Shown here piece after piece: positions 46,330 through 54,631 of a stretch of 64,000 nucleotides of DNA; within the stretch, counting starts at the first letter, position 1, and each line of letters starts with the position of its first letter. Position numbers and translations under genes: made by a program. The notes below the pieces were generated by a model. The model did not search any database. It was not told the DNA's origin and saw only the letters and a list, made by a program, of their open reading frames with translations. Origin of the DNA: G965202665 sp965243835 (GTDB lineage Bacteria > Actinomycetota > Acidimicrobiia > Spongiisociales > Spongiisociaceae); assembly GCA_965243835.1 (NCBI GenBank), contig OZ251578.1, forward strand, positions 310,001 through 374,000, in the 5' to 3' direction.

Positions 46330-47998
46330 CGGCGCTCTTTTGGTCGGGGAGGGGCCGCATCAGCCCCAGTCCCAGGAACCGTCCGGCCCCCAGCATCAGC
46401 GGACCCGCCGTCGGTTGGGAGAAGACCAGGGAGGCATGTACCAGCCGCCGGGCCACCGGGTTGGGGCTTCGGCCCTGTCGGAAAGGCGGGTAATCGGGCG
46501 CCGGTCGGGCCCCTTTAATATAAGGAGTGAGCGCCAAGGAAATATCCTCCGGTTCGGGCAGGCCCGCATGCCGGCAGGCGGCCGCCATCGCCCGTTCCGC
46601 CTTGGCCCATGCTTTGGCCCGGGCGGCGGCGGTTCCCGCGCCGAGCGGGCCCGGGTGGGCGGGCAACGCCACCGGCGTGGCCGAAACCCACCGCCGGGAC
46701 GGCCCTCTCCACCGGTGCGGTTTCAGGGTTTGCATGGCGATGGCCCCGAGATTCCTCGCCCGGACCATTCCCAGCCTTCCCTTCTTCCCGAAAGTGAGAT
46801 GCAACTCGGGCTGGGAGTCTCGTCCTACTCCTTTCGACGCGGCGCCTTCCCAACGGCCGATGGCGCGCAGAAGGGAATCCCGGGCGGAGCGGTCTAGGGA
46901 TTTAGGCATGGAAACGGCTATTCCCAGCAGGCGGCCGTCGGCGTGTTCGTAGCCGACGTAGGGCAGGGGCAGGAACGCGACATGCGGGTCCGGGGAGGGG
47001 GAGCCGTCGGCCCGGTGCCCGGTCAGGCCTTCGGGCAACGGGTCCGGGGCGTAACTTAGAACAGCGGCTCGCATGGCCAATGCTATTTCGGCGGTGCGGG
47101 TGGAGGGAAGTTTGCGGGAGCGGGGAACGAACTCGAACACCAGCCAGTCGCCCGCCGTGTTGGGGAGAAGCGGGGCCGGCGCCCGCTGTTCTTCGTCCAG
47201 GGTTCGGTAGCGCACCGCCCGGTAGGGCAGGGAGCGGGGCTTGCATCCCCGATGCGAGGCGTATTCGCTTTCCAGGGCCGCCAACTGCCCGGCGCCGACC
47301 GCCCGCATCGCCTCCCCCCGCCGGTCGGGTCGGTGGCTGGGGGCGGGGGCGTCCGACGCCACCCGGCAGGACACCAGGGAAGAGGAATGCCCCAGCCTGG
47401 TAACACGGCTCAGCAACCCGTCCAGGGCGGCGCGGATTTCCGATACGGGCTCCGCTTCCCAGGAGAACACCACTCGCGGGGTGCGCAAGGTGACCGACGG
47501 CCACTGTCGGGCCTGCCGGTTGCGTCCCTCCGGGAAGAGGGCCCGCGCGTCTTTGGGGTTGGTGTTGCCTGCGTTGGAAACGATGCTCGCCACATCCCGT
47601 TGTTTGGCCACCTGGTTGCGCAGGGTGCGGGCCCGTCCGGTTTCCTCCCCCCCGGAGGTTGCCAACGCTTCCATCCGTTCCCGCAACAGGTCGTCTATTT
47701 TGCGGGCTCGTTTTTCGTAGGCGCTAGTAGCGATGACGGCGGCGTCGTTGACCGGGACGAAATGGGTCGCCGCCGTGCGCTCATCGGCCGGGGGCGCGGA
47801 GATGGCGGGGGCCTCCTGCGCCTCCAGCCATTCCAGGGCGTCGCGCTCCGCCTGGTCCGGTTGATCGCAGTCCGCCCAAGTAGCCACCAGGGCCGAGAAC
47901 AGGCGGGCGGGATGGGGAGGCCACTCCGCCTGCGCGCGGTCGTGATGGGCGGTTGCGGTGAACCGGCCGGTGAGAAAGTTGACTTCGATTCCAAACAA
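46322..47998 (-). CDS. csb2: Csb2, Cas5-Cas6 fusion subunit (type I-G)
   Basis: 558 residues from TTG. N-terminus GIEVNFLTGRFTATAHHDR and WPPHPARLFSALVATW is the GSU0054-family Cas5 start; HPARLF is highly conserved. The C-terminal part (RRWVSATPVALPAHPG and later GPLMLGAGRFLGLGLMRP, with the glycine-rich loop of Cas6-like RAMPs) should process pre-crRNA and hold the handle. Four bases after csb1. Confidence 0.93.
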   Translation of the reverse strand: MFGIEVNFLTGRFTATAHHDRAQAEWPPHPARLFSALVATWADCDQPDQAERDALEWLEAQEAPAISAPPADERTAATHFVPVNDAAVIATSAYEKRARKIDDLLRERMEALATSGGEETGRARTLRNQVAKQRDVASIVSNAGNTNPKDARALFPEGRNRQARQWPSVTLRTPRVVFSWEAEPVSEIRAALDGLLSRVTRLGHSSSLVSCRVASDAPAPSHRPDRRGEAMRAVGAGQLAALESEYASHRGCKPRSLPYRAVRYRTLDEEQRAPAPLLPNTAGDWLVFEFVPRSRKLPSTRTAEIALAMRAAVLSYAPDPLPEGLTGHRADGSPSPDPHVAFLPLPYVGYEHADGRLLGIAVSMPKSLDRSARDSLLRAIGRWEGAASKGVGRDSQPELHLTFGKKGRLGMVRARNLGAIAMQTLKPHRWRGPSRRWVSATPVALPAHPGPLGAGTAAARAKAWAKAERAMAAACRHAGLPEPEDISLALTPYIKGARPAPDYPPFRQGRSPNPVARRLVHASLVFSQPTAGPLMLGAGRFLGLGLMRPLPDQKSADA

Positions 47999-48002
47999 GG
48001 CG

Positions 48003-49223
48003 TCACTCCGCGGGTTGCACGGCCGCCGAAACTTCGCGGCTGCGCTTGATCAGGTCCGTCAACTTCGGGGCGGGGACCATTTTGATCTCGTCGGTTTCCC
48101 ATCCGATTCCCCGCTCGGCGGCGTGGGAAGCGGCCCGCTCCAGGATGTCCGCCGCCGCGGCGCGGGTCAGGTCCACCACTTCGGCCGGGGAACCGTCCCG
48201 CCCCACCAACTCCACGCGAGGGGAATGTTCGGGTATCAGCAGGCACCGCGACCGCAGGTCGTAGTCCATTTCATGCTGATAGGCGAGGGCGGCCGCTCCC
48301 AAAGCCGCCACCGCGGTGCGGGCGGCCGTTTCCGCGGCGCGGTCGTGGCCGGGGAATCGCAGACGGCGCAGGGCGGCCAGCGAAATGACGGTGGTCTGCA
48401 CGGCCTGCGAGATGGTGACCCCGCCCGCATCGCCGTCAATGGAGGGGGCGATGTTGCCGTGGTTGATTTCAGACGGACGTCCGCCCTCTTTGATTTTCGG
48501 CTTGCCCTTGTCCTGTTTGGCCTGGGAGGGGTCCATCGTCCACACTTGGTCGTCGTCTTTATGCTCGTAGATTTCCCGGCTGGCCGCCTCCCTTTCTATC
48601 TGCAAGGGGTCGATGCGGCTTCCCACTTTCACCCCGACGGCGGCGTCCAGGCCGACGATTTCCGACACGTAGGCCCGTTGGAATTTGGAGCCGAGGCCGC
48701 CTTTGGGCCCGGTGGAATCCCACATCCCGAACAACAAGCCGGTGGGGGAGTAGCGGAACAGGGCGGCGGCGTTGCGGGGGGTGGCGTCGGTGATGTCCCG
48801 GCCTACGTCCGACAGCCGGAAGAGGGTGCCGTCCAGCAGGCTGTCCCGGAAAATGGCGTCGGCCAGGCGGTGCGGGGCCTCCAACACGGTCAGCCTCCCC
48901 AAGTCGGCCAGTTCTTCGTCCACCGTGAAATCAACGAAAGGAGCCGGGAAAGACAACTCCCCCCGCTCCATGCCTTCCAGCAGGGCCAGCTCAGCCCGGT
49001 TGGCTTGCGAGGCCACCGAATCCAGCAGGACGGTTTCGGAGACCTTATCGTCGCCGACCCGCCGTTGCTCCACCGCGTACTTGGTTCCCGAGGTGACCGC
49101 ATAGGTGGGGGGGAACACCTTGTCCCCCGGCCCGCCCGCCGGTTGCAGGGCAAGGCGCGAGCGGAGAGCCACGGCGGCCCCCTCCACCGCCTCCCGCAGC
49201 TTCTCAAACGTAAGTTCGGCCAT
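48003..49223 (-). CDS. csb1: Csb1, Cas7 backbone subunit (type I-G)
   Basis: 406 residues from ATG at 49223 (AAGGGA eight bases upstream); a GTG at 49238 would add five residues. GSU0053-family features: KVFPPTYAVTSGTKYAVEQR, DSVASQANRAELALLEG, LLFGMWDSTGPKGGLGSKFQ and the RAMP core further on. Cas7 polymerises along the crRNA spacer. First gene of the leftward cas operon csb1-csb2-cas3-cas8-like-cas4/1-cas2. Confidence 0.94.
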   Translation of the reverse strand: MAELTFEKLREAVEGAAVALRSRLALQPAGGPGDKVFPPTYAVTSGTKYAVEQRRVGDDKVSETVLLDSVASQANRAELALLEGMERGELSFPAPFVDFTVDEELADLGRLTVLEAPHRLADAIFRDSLLDGTLFRLSDVGRDITDATPRNAAALFRYSPTGLLFGMWDSTGPKGGLGSKFQRAYVSEIVGLDAAVGVKVGSRIDPLQIEREAASREIYEHKDDDQVWTMDPSQAKQDKGKPKIKEGGRPSEINHGNIAPSIDGDAGGVTISQAVQTTVISLAALRRLRFPGHDRAAETAARTAVAALGAAALAYQHEMDYDLRSRCLLIPEHSPRVELVGRDGSPAEVVDLTRAAAADILERAASHAAERGIGWETDEIKMVPAPKLTDLIKRSREVSAAVQPAE

Positions 49224-49283
49224 TGCGTTTCCCTTCACGTGTCGTTTGGCTTGTCCCGCTCCAACTTTACAGGAGCGCGCCGA

Positions 49284-49310
49284 TTACTGTACAGGAGGGG
49301 TGTGACAAAG
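49284..49310 (-). promoter_or_regulatory. cas operon promoter, shared motif with rmuC
   Basis: Read leftward: TTTGTCACACCCC then TCCTGTACAGT. TTGTCA and TACAGT serve as -35 and -10, with a leader of about 55 bases to csb1. CTGTACAG is itself a palindrome over the -10. The first 13 bases are identical to the rmuC promoter. Confidence 0.5.
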
Positions 49311-49357
49311 AATTCCGCCAGGCCGGATTCGGGTGAAAAGGCGAAGAGGAGTGAGCC

Positions 49358-49756
49358 GTGGAAGCCGTCGCCAGATCCAAGATTCCCGATTTGGAGGACA
49401 TCCGGGAGGTTCTGACCCCCGCCTTGGAGAAGACTGCGGCCCTGCGGGCCATCGTGTTCGGTTCCCATGCCCGTTCCGAGGCGCACGAGTTCTCCGATCT
49501 GGACCTGGTGATCGTGGCCGACAGCGAACAGGGCTTCGTTTCCCGATTCAAGGACTTCCAGATGGTGCGGAGGGCCTGGGATTGGGCTATGGACATCATT
49601 GTCTACACCCCGGCCGAATACGAGATGATGCGCGAGCAGGGTCGCTATTTCATCAAGTTGCTGGAAACCGAGGGGGTGGTCATCTATGAACGGCGTATGA
49701 GCGGTGAACACAACGGGCCGGCGCCGGTGGCGCGCTCGACCGATTCTCCGGGCTGA
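49358..49756 (+). CDS. MNT-type nucleotidyltransferase domain protein
   Basis: 132 residues from GTG. FGSHARSEAHEFSDLDLVIV is the GS-x10-DxD minimal nucleotidyltransferase motif (polymerase-beta fold). Such proteins usually pair with a HEPN protein as toxin-antitoxin, transferring AMP to the toxin, but no HEPN gene is adjacent. Divergent from the cas operon. Confidence 0.85.
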   Translation: MEAVARSKIPDLEDIREVLTPALEKTAALRAIVFGSHARSEAHEFSDLDLVIVADSEQGFVSRFKDFQMVRRAWDWAMDIIVYTPAEYEMMREQGRYFIKLLETEGVVIYERRMSGEHNGPAPVARSTDSPG

Positions 49757-49875
49757 GAACGAGCTCCGGGCAACCCGGGAGACTGGGCATAACGGGGTGC
49801 GGAGTGGGAAAAGTTGGCACTCCGGGGCCGGTAAAAATTGTATTGCAAGCCCGGAAATTGTTGTAGTCTGGCGGT

Positions 49876-51096
49876 ATGGCCGAGTATCGCACCCGTCTGA
49901 TCGACCAGGTCCTGACCCGGATAATGGCCGGTTTGCCTGCGGTTATGCTGATGGGTCCCCGGGCGTGCGGCAAGACCACCACCGCCCTCCGGCATGCCCG
50001 AACGACGGTGCGGATGGACCGGGCGGGAGAGGCCGCCGTATTCAAGGCCGATCCGGATGCGGCTCTGCAAAAACTCGCCGAACCGGTTTTGCTGGACGAG
50101 TGGCAGATGGCGCCGGAAACCCTGGGAGCGGTGAAGCGGACGGTGGATGTAGATTTCCGGCCGGGGAGGTTCATACTCGCCGGATCGCTCCACGCCATGC
50201 TCGCCCTCCCCGGCGGGTGGCCGGGCGTGGGCCGGGTGGTGAATCTGGAGATGTGGCCGCTCACGGTAGCCGAGCAAAAGTCGACCAACACCAAGCCGCT
50301 GTTGCAACGCATGCTCGACGGGGATGACTTGGAACCCGCCGCCGGAGGAGCCGATTTGCGGGATTACATAGGGTTGGCCGTCCGGGGCGGTTTCCCGCAA
50401 GCGGCGTTGACCGTTCCGGAGCCTGAGCGTCGGACCTGGCTGGAGGGCTACATTGACGGGATCATCGCCCGGGATGTGCTGGGCGGACGCAACCCGGCCT
50501 TGTTCCGCCGGTTTTTCAATGCATACGCCGCCGCCTCCGCCGGGATGGTAACCGACCGCAAACTGTGCGATGCCGCCGGGATCAACCATCGGACCGCCGA
50601 GGCGTACCGGAATCATCTGCAGAATTTGATGATCGTGGACGAAATACCGGCCTGGTCCAGCAGGAGGCTGAAGCGCGCCGCCCGTTCCCCGAAACGGTTT
50701 ATGACGGATTCGGGTTTGCTGGCCGCCGCTTGGGGAAGCGATCGGGAGGGAGTGTTGCGCAACGGAGACCTGCTGGGCCGGATGCTGGAAACTTTCGCGG
50801 TGCAACAGATACGCGGGGAAGTTTGCGCAACGGAAGGCAAACCCGTCCTTTATCATTTCCGTTCCGGGGACGGGCGCGAGATCGACTTGGTGGTCGAGTT
50901 GGATGCGCGGCGGATCATCGCTTTGGAGATTAAGGCGAAGACGGCCCCCGACGGCAAGGACGCCCGGCATCTCGCCTGGTTGCGGGACCGGATGGGCGAA
51001 GAGTTCATCGGGGGGGCGGTGTTGCATACCGGACCCGGTTCCTACAAAATCGACGACCGGATCAGGGCCGTCCCCATCAGCGCCCTGTGGTCGTAG
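49876..51096 (+). CDS. AAA+ ATPase with DUF4143 domain
   Basis: 406 residues. Walker A MGPRACGKTT, Walker B VLLDEWQM, arginine-sensor region ILAGSLHAML, then the DUF4143 domain with DYIGLAVRGGFPQA, WLEGYIDGIIARD and a PD-(D/E)xK-like C-terminus (GREIDLVVELDARRIIALEIKAK in pieces IDLVVEL and ALEIKAK). Function unproven; often mobile and defence-associated. TAGTCT lies six bases before the ATG, so probably leaderless. Confidence 0.9.
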   Translation: MAEYRTRLIDQVLTRIMAGLPAVMLMGPRACGKTTTALRHARTTVRMDRAGEAAVFKADPDAALQKLAEPVLLDEWQMAPETLGAVKRTVDVDFRPGRFILAGSLHAMLALPGGWPGVGRVVNLEMWPLTVAEQKSTNTKPLLQRMLDGDDLEPAAGGADLRDYIGLAVRGGFPQAALTVPEPERRTWLEGYIDGIIARDVLGGRNPALFRRFFNAYAAASAGMVTDRKLCDAAGINHRTAEAYRNHLQNLMIVDEIPAWSSRRLKRAARSPKRFMTDSGLLAAAWGSDREGVLRNGDLLGRMLETFAVQQIRGEVCATEGKPVLYHFRSGDGREIDLVVELDARRIIALEIKAKTAPDGKDARHLAWLRDRMGEEFIGGAVLHTGPGSYKIDDRIRAVPISALWS

Positions 51097-51183
51097 GCGA
51101 CCACTTCCGGCAGGCAATCACCTCCGGCTAAGCGACCACTCCCCGGAGACGAACCCAACCTACGGACCAAACGGGGGCGGGGG

Positions 51184-51256
51184 TGGGCCCGGCGGGAATC
51201 GAACCCGCGACCTTCGGATTAAAAGTCCGCTGCTCTGCCGATTGAGCTACAGGCCC
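51184..51256 (-). tRNA. tRNA-Lys (TTT)
   Basis: On the minus strand: acceptor GGGCCTG/CGGGCCC, D-arm AGCTCAATCGGCAGAGCA, anticodon loop CTTTTAA (anticodon TTT), T-arm CGGGTTCGATTCCCG. CCA not encoded. Confidence 0.96.
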
Positions 51257-51333
51257 AAGGGTAAGAATAGCCGAAACGCCGGGGGCTCCGGACCGCCCGC
51301 CCCGTCCATCCTCCCGTCCGATAGGCTCGGCGA

Positions 51334-53133
51334 ATGATACGTTTCGGCTATTCGGGGATGCCGCCCGACCAAACCTCCGATGAAGAGTTTCTGGACGGGT
51401 TGGCGGAACGGGGACACCGGGCTTTTGAGTTGTCGTTCACCAAAGGGTTTCCCTGGCGGGAGCGGCGTTGCGCCGGGTTCGCCGCCGCGGCCGCCGACCG
51501 GGGAATCCGCCTCACCGCCCACGCCCCCTACTTCGCGGTGCTCACCGTCGCCGACCGGGAGCGGGCCGGTCAGTGCCGTTCCGCCTTGGAGCACACCATT
51601 AAATTAGGGGCCGAGTTGGGAGCCCCGCTGATAGTGGCCCATTTGGGGGCCCTGCGGGACGAAACCCCCGACCGGGTTTTCCCCCGCGTCCGGGAGCATC
51701 TGGAGTGGATCGGCGGCAAAACCTCCCATTTGGGGGTGGGGCTCGGTTTGGAGACGGCGGGCAAAACCAACCAGCTGGGGTCGCTGGGCGACATCGCCCT
51801 GCTCGCTTCCGAGTTCCCGTTCGTCCGTCCGGTGCCGGACTGGGCCCACCTGCACGCCATCACCCGGGGCGGCCTGGATTCGCAGGAGGCTTTTGCGACC
51901 GTGTTCGGTTTTCTGCGGGACAACTTCCCGGCCTGGATGCTGGACCCCCTCCACACCCAGTTCAGCGACGTGCTGTACGGGGAGGCGGGGGAGATACGGC
52001 ACATTGCCTACGGGGAGGGGACCCTGCGGGCAGCCCCTTTGGCCGGGGCCGTTCGGGAGGCGGGTCTGCGCATCACCGTCATTTCCGAGTCCCGCGACCG
52101 ACCTTCCCACGACGCCATACATCGGGAAATCAGGCAAACCCTGGCCGCCCCCCTCCCGGAGCCCGCCGGTTTCCCCATCGCCAGCGGGCTGGTCGATTTC
52201 CCGACCGTTCCCCGGGCCTTGCCGGTCGCCGGCGGATGCGAGGTGCCCGGCCCGCGCCCGGTGCGCCTCACCAATCTGGACAAGACTTTCTTCCCCGACG
52301 GCTTCACCAAAGGCGACCTGATCGCCTATTACGCCTCCATCGCCCCCGCCCTGGTTCCCCATTTGGCGGGACGGGCGATTGTGATGGCCCGTTTCCCCGA
52401 CGGGTGTGACGGCGGGTCTTTCTATGAGAAGCAAGCCCCCGGCCATCAGCCGCAGTGGATGCCGCTCGCCCCTTTGGAGTCGGCCCAGCGGGGCGGGCCG
52501 ATTGAATACGTGACCGCCGGAGACGCCGAGTCGTTGCTGTGGCTGGCCAATATGGGCTGCATAGAGATTCATCCCTGGCTGTCCCGGGCCGACAAACCGG
52601 AGTTTCCCGATTTCGCCGTATTCGATCTGGATCCTTCCCCGGGCGCGACCTGGGAGCAGGTAGCGGAGGCCGCCGGGTTGCTGAAAGTGGCCCTGGATCA
52701 GCTCGGCCTGCGCGGTTATCCCAAAACTTCGGGATCGCGCGGCCTGCATGTTTACGTCCCGTTGCAACCGGTGCACGAATACGACCGGGTGCGCCGGTTT
52801 GTGGAACGGGTGGGCGGCGCGCTGGCCGCCGCCAGCCCGGACAATATCACTATGGAGCGCAGTCTTCCCCGGCGGGCGGGACGGGTTTTCATAGATTCGG
52901 GCCAGAATCGGGGCGGGGCGACCATCGCCTCGGTCTATTCGGTTCGTCCCCGGCCCGGCGCTCCGGTGTCCGCCCCGTTTCATTGGGAGGAGCTGGAGCG
53001 CATCCGGCCCGATGATTTCACCATCGTTTCCATCTGGGAGCGAATTTCCCGCCGCGGCGAGGTGTTCGCTCCCATCTTGGAGGGCGGCCAAACACTGGAC
53101 GAAGCCGAAGCGAAACTGGAAATCACCGGTTGA
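51334..53133 (+). CDS. Endonuclease IV-like TIM barrel fused to LigD-type polymerase domain
   Basis: 599 residues. Residues 1-275 resemble endonuclease IV (Nfo): FGYSGMPP, LTAHAPYF, IVAHLGA, GLETAGKTNQLGSLGD, PDWAHLHA, a C-terminal RHIAYGEGTL and ITVISES. These retain most metal-ligand His, Asp and Glu positions of AP endonucleases. Residues 285-595 are the NHEJ polymerase (PolDom) of LigD: VRLTNLDKTFFPDGFTKGDL, catalytic FDLDPSPG (Asp431, Asp433), SGSRGLHVYVP and RVFIDSGQNRGGATIASVYS. No ligase domain or Ku is nearby. Expected role: abasic or 3'-end cleaning plus gap filling in one polypeptide, which is inference. Confidence 0.85.
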   Translation: MIRFGYSGMPPDQTSDEEFLDGLAERGHRAFELSFTKGFPWRERRCAGFAAAAADRGIRLTAHAPYFAVLTVADRERAGQCRSALEHTIKLGAELGAPLIVAHLGALRDETPDRVFPRVREHLEWIGGKTSHLGVGLGLETAGKTNQLGSLGDIALLASEFPFVRPVPDWAHLHAITRGGLDSQEAFATVFGFLRDNFPAWMLDPLHTQFSDVLYGEAGEIRHIAYGEGTLRAAPLAGAVREAGLRITVISESRDRPSHDAIHREIRQTLAAPLPEPAGFPIASGLVDFPTVPRALPVAGGCEVPGPRPVRLTNLDKTFFPDGFTKGDLIAYYASIAPALVPHLAGRAIVMARFPDGCDGGSFYEKQAPGHQPQWMPLAPLESAQRGGPIEYVTAGDAESLLWLANMGCIEIHPWLSRADKPEFPDFAVFDLDPSPGATWEQVAEAAGLLKVALDQLGLRGYPKTSGSRGLHVYVPLQPVHEYDRVRRFVERVGGALAAASPDNITMERSLPRRAGRVFIDSGQNRGGATIASVYSVRPRPGAPVSAPFHWEELERIRPDDFTIVSIWERISRRGEVFAPILEGGQTLDEAEAKLEITG

Positions 53134-53743
53134 GGTCCCGGCGGAGCCGGCGTGTCAGGGTCGGTTCTGCGACGAGGATGGGAGCGTCCACGAAGCCAAC
53201 CTCGAGCGCATAGTTGGCTGGGAAATCACTTTTGGTTGCGACGCCCAGGACGCCGCCAAGCACTGCCCGCCGGAGCGGATAACCCGCCGGCAAATGGCCG
53301 CTTTCCTCTACCGGGCCGTCTCCCAGCGGTGGACTATCGAAGCCCCCGAAAGGATAGAAATTGCGGATGTGCCCGCCGACGCCTGGTACCGCACTTTCGC
53401 CGACTGGGTGGTTTCCGTAGACGCCTTCGCCGCCCCCAACGGGCTGTTCAACCCGGGCGGGGTGGTCACTCGGGCCGACATGGCGGTGATGATGATCGCC
53501 GCCTTCCCCCATTTTGAGTCCGTGGAGGAACCGGAGGGCCTGTTTAACGACGTAGCGGACCTGGACCCCGCCATCGTGCGGGCCATCGAGGGAATGTACG
53601 GCAGGGGCGTCACTAAAGGATGCACCGCCCAGCTTCTCAACTACTGCCCCGACCAGCCCGTAACCAGGGCGCAAATGGCCTCTTTCTTCGTCAGGGCCAT
53701 CGACCTGGTCCCCGCCGCCCAAGGCGACAACGGCGGCTCATAA
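53134..53743 (+). pseudogene. SLH-domain protein, 5'-truncated remnant
   Basis: The frame CQGRFCDEDGSVHEANLERI, ITFGCDAQDAAKHCPPERIT and RRQMAAFLYRAV, then two more SLH-like units (VTRADMAVMMIAAFPH; GVTKGCTAQLLNYCPDQPVT, RAQMASFFVRA) matches actinobacterial S-layer homology regions. No start codon or signal peptide precedes it in frame after the fusion gene; the only ATG (53012) lies inside that gene and encodes unrelated residues. It therefore looks like the C-terminal end of a lost extracellular protein. Confidence 0.6.
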
Positions 53744-53848
53744 GCCCATACACCCCGCATCACCCGGCCCCCTGCCAACCCCGGGGGGCCGGGACTTCTA
53801 TTCCAAGTAGGCGAGGCCGGCGCCGGCCAACCCCGGATTACCGCTATT

Positions 53849-53868
53849 GGAGTGTTTACTCCTAGAGT
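53849..53868 (+). promoter_or_regulatory. merR operator and -10 element
   Basis: Inverted repeat GGAGT-GTTT-ACTCC (53849-53862) abuts TAGAGT (53863-53868), which ends seven bases before the merR ATG. A dyad touching the -10 of its own gene suggests MerR-type autoregulation of a leaderless transcript. Confidence 0.45.
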
Positions 53869-53875
53869 GGGAGTT

Positions 53876-54631
53876 ATGACAGATGATGCGCATCCTGCGG
53901 CGGACGAACGGTTGCGGGTGGAGCAGGTGGCGGCGGCGACCGGAGTGGGGGTGGACACCGTCCGTTACTACCAGGGGATGGGACTGTTGCCCCCGGTGGG
54001 CAGGGATGGGCGGAGCGTACTCTACGGGCCGCAACACCTGGCCCGGTTGCGCACCATCCGCGCCTTGGCCGACGACGGGTTCACCCTCGCCCAGATCAAG
54101 CGGTTGTTGACCGAAACCGGGGATGCGTTGCTGGTTTCTTTGGCGGGCGGGCCGGACGGGCTGAACCGGGACGAGTTGGCCGAACTGTCCGGCTTGGAGC
54201 GGGAGATGGTGGATTTGGCCGTTTCCGCCGGGCTCATAGAACCGTCGGGCGACCCGCGCCAAGAGCGGTTCGCCCCCGAGTCCGCTTCCATGCTGGCCGC
54301 GGGCGGCCAGCTCCTGGAAGCCGGTTTCCCGATGCACCGTCTGGCCGCTTTGGCCGCCCGCCACGCCACCGGCGTGGAAGAGGTGGTGGACGAGGCCATC
54401 GACCTGTTCGCCGAATACGTGCGCCCCGGTCAGTCTGATCACCCGGACGACCTGGCCCGGCTGTTCCGCACCCTGGCGGCCATGGTCACCCGCCTGGTGG
54501 CCCAGCATTTTCAGCAGACGGTTCTCAACCGGGTGCGGGAACGTCTCTCCGATTCCGGGGACCGGGCCCTCGTTCAAGCCTTGGAGAAGATCGGGGACGG
54601 GACTTTGGCGGTCACCGCCGAATGGAGGTGA
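53876..54631 (+). CDS. MerR-family transcriptional regulator
   Basis: 251 residues from ATG at 53876. LRVEQVAAATGVGVDTVRYY and QGMGLLPPVGRDGRSVLYGP form the winged MerR DNA-binding domain, followed by a dimerisation helix (LARLRTIRALADDGFTLAQI) and a long C-terminal region without Cys clusters, so not a metal sensor. The effector is unknown. Its stop overlaps the menF start by ten bases, so it is coupled to menaquinone synthesis. Confidence 0.88.
   Translation: MTDDAHPAADERLRVEQVAAATGVGVDTVRYYQGMGLLPPVGRDGRSVLYGPQHLARLRTIRALADDGFTLAQIKRLLTETGDALLVSLAGGPDGLNRDELAELSGLEREMVDLAVSAGLIEPSGDPRQERFAPESASMLAAGGQLLEAGFPMHRLAALAARHATGVEEVVDEAIDLFAEYVRPGQSDHPDDLARLFRTLAAMVTRLVAQHFQQTVLNRVRERLSDSGDRALVQALEKIGDGTLAVTAEWR

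Noticed and set aside
49358..51096. HEPN/MNT toxin-antitoxin pair
   Set aside because: The nucleotidyltransferase is present but the next gene is a DUF4143 ATPase and no HEPN motif was seen nearby.
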